Source: Bathynomus jamesi (lineage: Eukaryota > Arthropoda > Malacostraca > Isopoda > Cirolanidae). Taken from it: a DNA stretch of 64,000 bases. Both the position numbers and the translations under genes were made by a program. Location of the stretch: the NCBI GenBank assembly GCA_023014485.1, contig JAJOZX010009066.1:1-64000 (forward strand), written 5' to 3'. Below are positions 56,601-64,000 of this stretch, in pieces (positions within the stretch are counted from its first letter, which is position 1; each line of letters opens with the position of its first letter). The notes beneath the pieces were generated by a model. That model was not told the origin of the DNA, did not search any database, and worked only from the letters and a program-made list of their open reading frames with translations.

Positions 56601-56941
56601 TATATTTCTATCCTTAGTGTATGAACCGTCATTGTATTAATAATATTTGTCATATGGACTATAGTCTGCCCATAAACATTTTCATTTTCATTTATCACCC
56701 AAAATAGGCATATTGCATTGCACGAAAACCTGATGTGATGGACAAAATCTAAGGTGATTTTTGAAATCAGCACATCAATATTATCCAGAAACAAGTCTTA
56801 GAATTAAATCAGCAACAAAAATTTTTTTTTTTGTTGGGCAGTGTTAATAATGGTGTTTTAGTTAATTGTTTGCCAAGCCATGGATTAATTGCCAAGTGTA
56901 TTTTATTGTTAATATTGGGGATCGTTTAAATCAGCATTTCT

Positions 56942-57145
56942 TAACCTGGAGTAAATTTCAGGAATCCAGGGGGGATTTACGGCAGAATTTTGTTTGTTGA
57001 TCATATAATTAGTGTGCATTATAAGTCTGCTAATGTTATTAAATTTTGTCTTCGAGGCTACTTTTTTCCGTATCCTAATGGAGGGGGAAATCGGGTAGGG
57101 CGAACTGGTCGAAAGAGGAATGACATGAAAGGTTAAGAACCGCTT
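56942..57145. mobile_element. hAT-type MITE (204 bp), GTTTAAAT duplicated
   Basis: An 8-bp duplication GTTTAAAT lies at 56934-56941 and 57146-57153, exactly repeated. The ends CAGCATTTCTTAACCTGG and, inverted, AAGCGGTTCTTAACC match. The left arm of the large inverted repeat keeps the empty site (complement near 45953-45965). Confidence 0.9.
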
Positions 57146-57872
57146 GTTTAAATGTATTGAATTAATTCGAGCAAATTAAGGAGAACGTCTCTCTTGCTTT
57201 TAATAAGTAAATAAATAAGTGGCAACTCATCTATATATAAATAAATTAAAATAAATAGTGCTCTCTGACAACTCATCTATATACATAATTAAAATGGTGG
57301 TATCTGGTAACCCTCCTTATATAAATAAATAAAAACAATAAATGGCAACTCATCTATATATAACTAAATAATTAAAATAAACAATAATTGGCAACTCATC
57401 TAAATAAAAAGTAAAATGGTGCAATCTGGCAATTCATCTATATATAAATAAATAAATAAGAGGTATCTGGAAACTCCCGACCCTCTATATAACAGCTGCG
57501 GATCCCCTGGACTCTAACTCCGGTGGAATAAACAACTCCCTCCTCTCTCCTTCTTAGGTTAAGGCTTAGGTTAGGGTTTCCCTTTGGGGGGTGAGAACAT
57601 CCCAATTTCTCCCCCAAAGACTCTCCTCCTTTTTCTCCCTCTCTTAGGTTAAGGTTACCCCTTTGGGGAGAGGTCACTCCCTTCTCCCCCAAAGCTCCCT
57701 TCCCCATTCTTTGCAGCTTGGGGGATAACCCCCTTGTTGCATAACCCCTCCCCTTTGCAGCATCCCCTTGTTGCAAGACCCCTCCCCCTTTGTTGCATAC
57801 CCTGTTGCAACATCCCCTCTCCAACATTGATCAACATTACATTGCACTCATCCATTTTGTGCCCATCCTACT

Positions 57873-58125
57873 CACACTCTACAGGACATGTTAAAAAAGA
57901 TGTTAAAATTAATACAATAGATGATATGTGTATTTCAAGAAAGGGAAATCATGGTATGACGAAACGCCCAAATATTTCAACAACAACAACTTCCCGAGAA
58001 AAATCCTTTCAATCCAGCATCATCACTTGCTTATCGAAATACTCGTAGCGATGACAGAAATCCCTAGTTGAGAATTCTTAATGCTCAAACAACGCGTAAA
58101 TCTACGTGTTGGAGCTTTGTCTCGA
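57873..58125. other. No recognisable feature
   Basis: Sequence outside the large inverted repeat, without motif. Confidence 0.4.
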
Positions 58126-58394
58126 AATTAAATTTACAAAAGTAATACATTAGAACTAAAACAAATGTTCAAATTGATGTCTTCCTTTGGGACCGGTTTC
58201 TTTTTTGTTACAGGTAGAACAACACGCAGTGGCTAATATGGAAGCGAGTTACACTCGTGAGGGAAAGGCTTTCGCCTTCCATATTAGCCATTGCGTGTCA
58301 TTCTACTTGCAACAAAAAAAAAAAGGTTCCAAAACAAGACATCAATTTGAACATTTGTTTCACTTCTAATGTTTTATTTTTGTAAATTTAATTT
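58126..58394. mobile_element. Palindromic MITE next to a Tc1-like element
   Basis: Left arm AATTAAATTTACAAAAGTAA to GGCTAATATGGAAG, and right arm CTTCCATATTAGCCATTGCG to TTGTAAATTTAATT. The dyad lies at GAGTTACACTCGTGAGG. Half of the same element is at 9590-9898. The right flank continues to ACCCTGTA, so the true end may be at 58438. Confidence 0.75.
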
Positions 58395-58751
58395 AAAATA
58401 AATTTTCCTTTGAGACCGGACTTACAAGATACCCTGTATATACAGGGTGGTCCAAAAGTCCCTATCTATTTTGCTAAAATATTTGAGGATAAAAACGTAG
58501 TAACATAATTAGATGTATATTTATTTATCAAGCTTAGGTCTAAGGTTCGACGTGAGCACCATCAGCGTCTCTGCAAATTTCAAATCTGTCCACTGCAATG
58601 CGGAACCAATTTTAAATATCTCTCGGGTTATTTTAGCAACTGCCGCGACAATGCAGGTTCGCAGATCCTGCAGGTCTGTAACTCTTGTTTTGTAAACCTC
58701 AGACTTTATAAAGCTCCACGCAAACAAGTTTAATGGTGTTAAAGCCGGATA

Positions 58752-59090
58752 TCATGCTGCCCAGAGCCTGTTTCCACCACGTCCAATCCACCAATTTGGT
58801 AAGAGCTCATCAAGGTACGCACGAACGATGTGTGTATAGTGACATGGAGCTCCACCTGGTTGAAAGACAACAGTGTTGAGAATGCCATCTAAACGAAGCT
58901 GGAGTTCAAGAAACTGCTGAAGCACGTCAAGATAAATTGGTCCTGTTACCGTAGCTTCTGCAAAGAAAAAATGTTCGTAAATCTTCGATCTTGTCATACT
59001 CAACCAGACATTAACTTTAAGAGAATCTCTCTTCCATTCGTAGAACTCGGTTAGTTTTTCACTAGCCCAGATACGGCAATTACCTTTCAA
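58752..59090 (-). pseudogene. Transposase central domain, Tc1/mariner type
   Basis: The 112-codon minus frame reads KVNVWLSMTRSKIYEHFFFA, EATVTGPIYLDVLQQFLELQ and VFQPGGAPCHYTHIVRAYLD, followed by WWIGRGG. It is the counterpart of the GPIFVSG...[10 protein letters not shown]...WIGRRGP region of the 31.6-kb transposase. Gly replaces the second catalytic Asp (QPGGAP), so the enzyme is dead. The third block is lost just after it. Confidence 0.7.
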
Positions 59091-59189
59091 CCTTTCAAAT
59101 GTTTCGTGCGACGATTCCTCACTTCACAAAGGTCAAGCTTGTCGCCCCTCCTCTCGAGTTGGCTTGGTGAGGTAGAGCTGGTTTCTTTT

Positions 59190-59700
59190 GCTCTCCACCT
59201 TACATAGCCAGGAACGCGGCCTCATCTGGGATTATTCTAAGCCAGACGTCTAATCTTCTTTTGAAGATATCCACCGCAACACCCTTAAGCAGCTGGTTAA
59301 ACAGTCTTGTTCCTCTCACAACAAAACTATTTTCCTTCATTGTTGAGGATTTTCCCTGTCCAGTCTTTAATTTGAGAACAAGACACATTCTTCCTTTTCT
59401 ATTTCCCACTGTTGTTTGGGGGTTATTGGGTTCAAACTAAGATTAGGGGTAGTTCCCCATTATTTTCCCAAGTGTAAATAATGGTGTACCTCTCTTCTTC
59501 TTTCCAGTGAATGTAGATTTAATTCATGTAACCTTTCCCAGTAATTTTGTTCTTTGCATCCACTAATCTTGGCTGTGAAGCTTCTCTGAATCCCTTCTAG
59601 CTGATTAATGCCTTCTTGTTTATATGGGGATGTTAGGACCGAGCAGTATTCAACTTGGGTGTGATCAGTGTTTTCAATAGAGGAATCATCATGTCAATTA
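59190..59700 (-). pseudogene. LINE 3'-end fragment inside the Tc1-like element
   Basis: Minus-strand pieces read GIQRSFTAKISGCKEQNYWE and RLHELNLHSLERRRE (59640-59500), and then SFVVRGTRLFNQLLKGVAVD and IFKRRLDVWLRIIPDEA (59390-59215). This is the thumb and C-terminus of a non-LTR reverse transcriptase, of a clade distinct from LINEs A and B. The FADD-containing core is absent. Confidence 0.7.
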
Positions 59701-59801
59701 ACCTTTTCGCATGTGTGGAATGTCGTCTCGTTGCTGAAGAGAATGTGGTTTAATAAGTTTTCGGTACGAATTTTTTCAATCAATTCTGTACAAACTGCGG
59801 T

Positions 59802-60216
59802 TCATTTTGGATAATTCTCTTCGTGTAACTCATGTAGCACTTCAATATGGTAACTTTTCTTTTTTGATGTTGATTTTAAAATCCTTACAACAGTCGTTTT
59901 TGGTATGGTCACTCTACGTGATGCTGTGAGAATTGACATTCTAGGATTTGTTTCAAAGGCATCTCTTACCAATTCGACATTTTCTTGAGAGGTAACCTGG
60001 ACGTCCATCCAAATCTTGCCTCATCATGAACAGATCCTGTTCTTTTAAATTTATTGACCAGCTTGCGAACTGCTTTGTCTGTCTGTCGTGGTTTGTGAAA
60101 TCTTGTTTCGAATTTCTTTGCACTTCTTCCCTTAGATACGTAGTGTTACTACCATCACACGTTCTTGTACATCGCTCATCATCTATAGCCTGTCGAAAAT
60201 AAAATAGAAATATCAT
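59802..60216 (-). pseudogene. Transposase N-terminal (DNA-binding) part of the same Tc1-like element
   Basis: The minus frame 60008-59802 gives ENVELVRDAFETNPRMSILT and ASRRVTIPKTTVVRILKSTS, a helix-turn-helix of the kind found at the N-terminus of Tc1/mariner transposases, ending LHELHEENYPK. Upstream, 60216-60010 holds a degenerate start (VQRNSKQDFTNHDRQTKQF) in other frames. Confidence 0.65.
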
Positions 60217-60261
60217 TATTTCAACAAAATAGATAGGGGCTTTTGGCCCACCTAAAATATC

Positions 60262-60435
60262 TATATATATTTTTTTTTTATTAGGGGTTGTTTAACTTCC
60301 TTCGCAACATCTAAGATCATATGACGGAGGGGACCTACAGCTATACGTGGGATCCGAACCACGGGTCGCTACATAATCTGGGCGCAGAGGACGGTCTCCA
60401 TCCAACTACTACCCAGACCTAATGTCGCTTAACTT

Positions 60436-60438
<3 letters not shown>
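60262..60438 (-). mobile_element. 5S rRNA-derived SINE, minus-strand copy
   Basis: On the minus strand: CCGAAGTTAAGCGACATTAG, GTAGTAGTTGGATGGAGACC (5S boxes), and then the body GTAGCGACCCGTGGTTCGGA, TCCCACGTATAGCTGTAGGT, CCCCTCCG and a poly(A)/AT tail at 60262-60281. Confidence 0.8.

Positions 60439-60482
<44 letters not shown>
60439..60482. repeat. (AT)n microsatellite
   Basis: AT run between the SINE and the palindromic MITE. Confidence 0.95.
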
Positions 60483-60484
<2 letters not shown>

Positions 60485-60485
<1 letters not shown>

Positions 60486-60826
60486 TAAACGCAGACCGTG
60501 CATGGAACAAGGAACTCTTCTGGGAAATTACATCCACTATAGTTCGAATAAGTAATGACAAATGACAAATACTGTCCCAAAGATGGATCCTATCTGCTTT
60601 GCAGATATCTGGTGAGGGAAGCTATATTTTGGGGCCTCTTTGAGAGTAACCCGGTGCCCACGTTGGGCTTTCCATCATGAAAAAGAAAAAACTATAGTAT
60701 TTGTCATTAATCATTACTTATTCGAACCTATAGTGGATGTAATTTCCCAGAAGAGTTCCTTGTTCCATGCACGGTCTGTGTTTAAGATATAAGTTTCTCA
60801 GGGGACCATTCTGAGTTTGAATATAT
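60485..60826. mobile_element. Palindromic MITE (family P), copy 3, complete
   Basis: Left arm GACCGTGCATGGAACAAGGA and right arm CTTGTTCCATGCACGGTC (inverted). Arms of ~95 bp include AACTCTTCTGGGAAATTACA and TCGAATAAGTAATGACAAAT. The loop has GAAGCTATATTTTGGGGCCT. This is the best copy for defining the family. Confidence 0.85.
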
Positions 60827-60872
60827 TATATTATATTATATATACTGTATATATATATATAATATATATATA

Positions 60873-61025
60873 ACATTGGGTCTGGGTAGGATTTGGATGG
60901 GAGACCGCCTCTGCGCCCAGATTATGTAGCGACCCGTGGTTCGGATCCCACGTAAAGCTGTAGGTCCCCTCCGTCATATGACCTTAGATGTTGCGGAGGA
61001 GGTTAAACAACCCCAATTAAAAAAT
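60873..61025 (+). mobile_element. 5S rRNA-derived SINE, plus-strand copy
   Basis: ACATTGGGTCTGGGTAGGAT, TTGGATGGGAGACCG is the 3' half of a 5S gene. The body GTGGTTCGGATCCCACGTAA (60936 onward) to CCCCTCCG matches LINE A 3' UTR at 35 of 38 positions. The hairpin CCTCCG (60968-60973)/CGGAGG (60994-60999) is kept. The A-rich tail passes into AT and LINE A copy 2. Confidence 0.85.
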
Positions 61026-61038
61026 ATATATATAATAT

Positions 61039-62515
61039 GTAACGCCTATCTTTAAGAAAGGCGATAAGGTGCGGCGGGAAATTATAGGTCAGTCAGTTTA
61101 ACGTCTGTTGCGGTAAGGTACTGAAATCAATAATTAGGGATCGTACAGTCGAACACTTGGAAATGCACAACTTGATTAGAAATACGCAGCACGGTTTTAG
61201 GCGAAACAAATCTTGCTTAACTAATCTTTTAGAATTTTTATCAAAGCGTGGTTGAAGTTTACGATAGTCACCGGGCGGTAGATGTAGTGTATTTAGGTTT
61301 TCAAAAAGCGTTTGACACCATACCGCACAAAAGACTCATTGAAAAAACTAAGGCTCATAGAATCAGGGGTGTAGTAATAAACTGGATAGAAGAGTGGTTG
61401 CGAGGTAGGAAACAGAGGGTGGTCATTGATGGAGCGGAGTCGTCTTGGGCTAATGTAGCGAGCGGCGTTCCTCAGGGTTCTGTATTGGGCCCCTTGCTTT
61501 TCCTTATATATATTAACGATTTAGATGTCGGCCTAGTCAGTACAGTTTCAAATTTTGCGGATGACACGAAGTTGGGTGGTATGGCGATTAATGACGAAGA
61601 TAGAGGTAAATCCAGGAAGATCATAAATCGTTGATTGGTCAGTCACACGGCAAATGAGATTTAACGTCGATAAGTGCAAAATTTTACATATAGGTTCGCG
61701 TAATGGTAATTTTGCGTATAGTATGTCAGGGAAGGAGTTAGCAAGCGTAGAGCAGGAAAAAGATTTAGGAGTTATAGTCACTGGTGATTTAAAAGTAGCG
61801 AAACAAAGTACAGCAGCGGTCAATAAAGTGAACAAAGTGTTAGGTTTTATAGCTCGGAATTTTGAGTACAAATCGCGGGATATTATTGTTCCTCTTTATA
61901 AGTCATTAGTTAGACCTCATGTGGAGTACGCGATCCAATTTTGGAATCCATATGCGAAAAGATATAGACAAAATCGAAAGAGTTCAAAGACGAGCAACTA
62001 AGATGATTCCGTCGCTTAGGTCGAAGTCGTACGAGGATAGGCTTAAGGAGTTAAAATTGACTACACTCGAGACTAGGAGGCTAAGGGGTGATATAATCCA
62101 GGTTTTCAAAATTATGAATGGGTTCGATAACGTAGATAGAGATAGCCCGAAATATTTCAATATAAAGGACTAGAAATAACGGGTGTAAGTTGATAAGTAG
62201 AAGGTTCGAGACAGCAATCGCCAAAAACTTTTTTACGCATAGAATAGTAAATAGCTGGAATAGTTTGCCGGTAGAAGTAATTAGTAGCACGTCTATAAAC
62301 ATGTTTAAAAATCGATTAGACGCATATGTTGATAGATTGGGTATAGTTTAAGTTAGTAAAATTAAGGCTTTGTGGTTCGGAACCCACGTAAAATTGTAGG
62401 TCCCCTCCGCCACCACGGAGGGCATGCACAATACACAATTACGAACACAGTTAGGTAGACCAGCCATGAGTGGATCCTAGGGTCTTTGTTGGTCTGAAAC
62501 ATTATAACATAACAT
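61039..62515 (+). mobile_element. LINE A copy 2, 5'-truncated with a shortened 3' UTR
   Basis: Starts in the RT fingers (GTAACGCCTATCTTTAAGAA) after AT-rich sequence, runs through the C-terminus and ends GAAACATTATAACATAACAT plus TATA-rich sequence. It is about 95% like copy 1 by eye. The 3' UTR lacks 608 bp (copy 1 positions 6773-7380), with the junction at TTGTGG, present at both deletion edges. Confidence 0.85.
61248..62345 (+). pseudogene. LINE A copy 2 reverse transcriptase (frameshifted)
   Basis: Frame 61248-61634 covers the palm: [37 protein letters not shown] and FADDTKLGG. The first catalytic Asp of copy 1 (YLDF) is Gly here. 61654-62001 and 61919-62173 give the thumb (KVLGFIARNFEYKSRDIIVP, ERVQRRATKMIPSLRSKSYE), and the C-terminus follows to 62345 in another frame. 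At least four frameshifts, so non-functional. Confidence 0.85.
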
Positions 62516-62540
62516 TATAACATAAATATATATAAATATA

Positions 62541-63516
62541 CGAGGGTAATTCAATAAGTATCCGCACTTTTTATTTTCACAATTTTATTTTCACATCTGA
62601 TAGATTATAAACACATCACTTATCAACATAGTTTCCCTGTTTCTCAATACACTTAGTCCAGCGATCTACAAGCTTCCTAATGCCATCATAAAATAATGTT
62701 TTTGACTGTGTGCGTAACTAGTCATGCGCCGCCTCCTTCATCATCGCCAGTTGACAGAAGAGCACAAGCGTAATCGTATGGACGTCAGCTCTCATCTTTT
62801 GGCGCGGTATCATAATGAAGGTGAAAACTTTTTGGAGCGCATTATCACTGGAGATGAAACCTGGATCCATCACTATGAACCAGAAAGCAAACGACAGAGC
62901 ATGCAATGGAAGCATCCAACATCTTCCGTTGCAAGGAAGTTCAAAGCGCAGCCGTTAGCAGGTAAAGTTATGCTAACACTGTTTTGGGATACACGAGGCC
63001 CTATCCTTGAACAGTATCTAGAGCATGGAACTACAGTAACAAGTGCATCGTATTCTGACATGTTTCGGAATGAGTTAAAGCAAGCAATTCGCACAAAACG
63101 GAGAGGGAGATTGTCGGAAGGTGTTATTCTGTTACACGACAATGCGCGCCCTCATACCGCTGCACAGACTAGAAAATGCCTTCAAGAACTTAAATTTGAA
63201 GTTCTCGACCATCCAGCCTACAGTTCAGACCTGGCACCTTCGGATTTTTACCTGTTTGGACCACTAAAAGACGCTTTGAGAGGTCAGCGATTCCAAGGCG
63301 ATGATGACCTGAAGGAGGCGGTGCATGACTGGCTAGTGGCTACGCACACAGCCAAAAACATTCTTTTGTGATGGCATTAGGAAGCTTGTAGATCGCTGGA
63401 CTAAGTGTATTGAGAAACAGGGAGACTATGTTGAGAAGTGATGTGTTTATAATCTATCAGATGTGAAAATAAAATTGTGAAAATAAAAAGTGCGGATACT
63501 TATTGAATTACCCTTG
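62541..63516 (+). mobile_element. Mariner derivative with its 3' end duplicated at the 5' end
   Basis: TA flanks (62539-62540, 63517-63518) and ends CGAGGGTAATTCAATAAGTA. The inverted repeat is unusually long: 62541-62735 is the reverse complement of the whole 3' end of the element, including the last transposase codons (GCATTAGGAAGCTTGTAGAT complement at 62670). The true 5' end and the N-terminal third of the gene are missing. Confidence 0.85.
62724..63430 (+). pseudogene. Mariner transposase, catalytic domain (DD34D)
   Basis: The open frame to 63371 contains FLERIITGDETWIHHYEPES (first Asp), GVILLHDNARPHTAAQTRKC (second Asp) and AYSSDLAPSDFYLFGPLKDA (third Asp), with 34 residues between the second and third. 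The N-terminal DNA-binding domain is absent, replaced by the inverted 3' end. A 1-base indel at about 63366 separates the C-terminus (CDGIRKLVDRWTKCIEKQGD) from the rest. The first codons (62724 on) are read from the antisense duplicate and are not true transposase sequence until about residue 8. Confidence 0.8.
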
Positions 63517-63821
63517 TATAATGATAAATAATAGAAATTTTAATTGTATTTTGTATTCACAACTGATTTTTATACTCGAAAGATTCGCAACCTTAATTCT
63601 AATACATCATTTGTTTAATGGAGTGCAGCAATTAACTCTAGTATAACCGAATTTCAACGAGTAATTCATTAAATATGTAAATACTGACATTAAATGTTCG
63701 TTTTGGTAAAAATTCTTCAAATATTTTCATGTTTATTTGAAAACAATGGAAAGGGGGGTCTCTCAACGTTTTTTAATACAATATAATTTATGAGAACAGG
63801 CGTGCCGAACACGCCAACCTC
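63517..63821. other. No recognisable feature
   Basis: AT-rich sequence with no motif. Confidence 0.4.
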
Positions 63822-63998
63822 AATTATTAGATTCCATTACAGAGGTAAGAAACTGGGTAAAAGATCTACACTCTCCAACCCCAAATATTTTTCTCTGTGG
63901 TGATTTTAATTTTCCATTCATGAAATATAAAAAGAAAGGAAAAAATATATGTATACACCAGGACAAGGGGGCACACGGGAAGACCAGGAGCAGGTAAA
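63822..63998 (+). pseudogene. LINE endonuclease fragment at the window edge
   Basis: One open frame reads LLDSITEVRNWVKDLHSPTP, NIFLCGDFNFPFMKYKK. NIFLCGDFNFP is the GDFN motif of APE endonucleases. The last ~25 residues no longer look like the domain, and the frame closes at 63996-63998. The element is different from LINEs A to C; more of it may lie beyond the window. Confidence 0.55.
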
Positions 63999-64000
63999 GA

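Larger units (their letters stand above)
53430..56843. mobile_element. CACTG-ended DNA transposon with ~130-bp terminal repeats
   Basis: The ends CACTGCCCAACA are inverted, and the subterminal blocks GCTGATTTAATTCTA, TTTCAAAAATCACCTTAG and CAGGTTTTCG follow in the same order on both sides. The empty site in the left arm shows the target was TTATTATTAATATTGG, so TTA (53427-53429, 56844-56846) is a 3-bp duplication. CACTG termini with a 3-bp duplication suggest the CACTA/CMC group (inference). It contains a short protein remnant (53907-54176) and a LINE (54310-56600). Confidence 0.8.
52791..57872 (-). mobile_element. Right arm of the 12.7-kb inverted-repeat element, with insertions
   Basis: Reverse complement of 45192-46688. 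After removal of the CACTG transposon (53430-56843) and the hAT MITE (56942-57145), about 1.45 kb remains, in line with the left arm. The (AT)n run at 53066-53112 has expanded relative to the short AT run in the left arm. The outer end reads CATTTTGTGCCCATCCTACT. Confidence 0.8.
58443..60252 (-). mobile_element. Tc1/mariner-type element with a LINE fragment inserted
   Basis: Left end CAGGGTGGTCCAAAAGTCCC then TATCTATTTTG. The right end is the imperfect complement (CAAAATAGATAGGGGCTTTT, GGCCCACCT). The transposase is on the minus strand in two parts, separated by a LINE remnant at 59190-59700. The terminal repeat type CAGGGTGG resembles that of the elements at 22.5 and 31.5 kb. Confidence 0.75.

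Noticed and set aside
60262..61025. True 5S rRNA genes
   Set aside because: Only part of the 5S sequence is present, it is fused to a repeated body with an A-rich tail, and two inverted copies and an old one occur without tandem 5S arrays.

Overview
The window looks like repeat-saturated nuclear DNA of an arthropod, most likely a crustacean and perhaps a decapod. This is inferred from interstitial TTAGG/CCTAA repeats, very long AT, GA and GT microsatellites, CR1-like LINEs with an SGNH-esterase ORF1, and many mariner/Tc1, hAT and piggyBac elements. No host protein gene could be recognised. There is no operon, bacterial signal or CRISPR array. Nearly every long reading frame belongs to a transposable element (TE) or is an open frame through a simple repeat.

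Layout. 1-2.5 kb: AT-rich DNA, then inverted pairs of a ~263-bp tRNA-headed SINE. 2.5-7.6 kb: a palindromic MITE and two copies of CR1-like LINE A, bounded by (AT)n tracts. 8.6-13.7 kb: Tc1 remnants, a hAT MITE with 8-bp target duplications, and the first copy of a second CR1-like LINE (LINE B) next to (TC)n. 15.5-16.3 kb: LINE B copy 2. 17.4-20.1 kb: a mariner whose 5' terminal repeat is split by a hAT element. 21-26 kb: an old 5S-derived SINE, a deleted Tc1/mariner-type element in (AT)n, LINE B copy 3, and a hAT fragment. 26.5-30.4 kb: a palindromic tRNA-SINE, four palindromic MITEs sharing one core, and a 34-bp minisatellite. 31.5-34.5 kb: a twin of the deleted Tc1/mariner element and a snap-back mariner. 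35-40.3 kb: a degenerate full-length LINE on the minus strand with three later insertions (MULE-like MITE, Helitron-like element, palindromic MITE). 41.8-43.3 kb: a DD37E Tc1-like element and a piggyBac-type MITE. 45.2-57.9 kb: a 12.7-kb inverted-repeat structure with ~1.45-kb arms. Its centre carries a decayed multi-exon transposon-type gene with a 3-kb piggyBac in its intron, and its right arm carries a CACTG-ended transposon (with a LINE inside it) and a hAT MITE. 58-64 kb: another Tc1-like element with a LINE fragment inside, inverted 5S-derived SINEs around a MITE, LINE A copy 2, a rearranged mariner, and the edge of another LINE.

The elements interact by insertion order. Several empty and filled sites are visible within the window, because the large inverted repeat and the LINE homologues supply the pre-insertion sequence. 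The strongest candidates for something undescribed are the 12.7-kb long-inverted-repeat element, the 5S-derived SINE that shares its 3' hairpin module with the local LINE, the apparent confinement of two LINE families to different microsatellites, and the palindromic MITEs that share a core but not their ends. All identities come from reading motifs and repeats by eye; no database search was possible.
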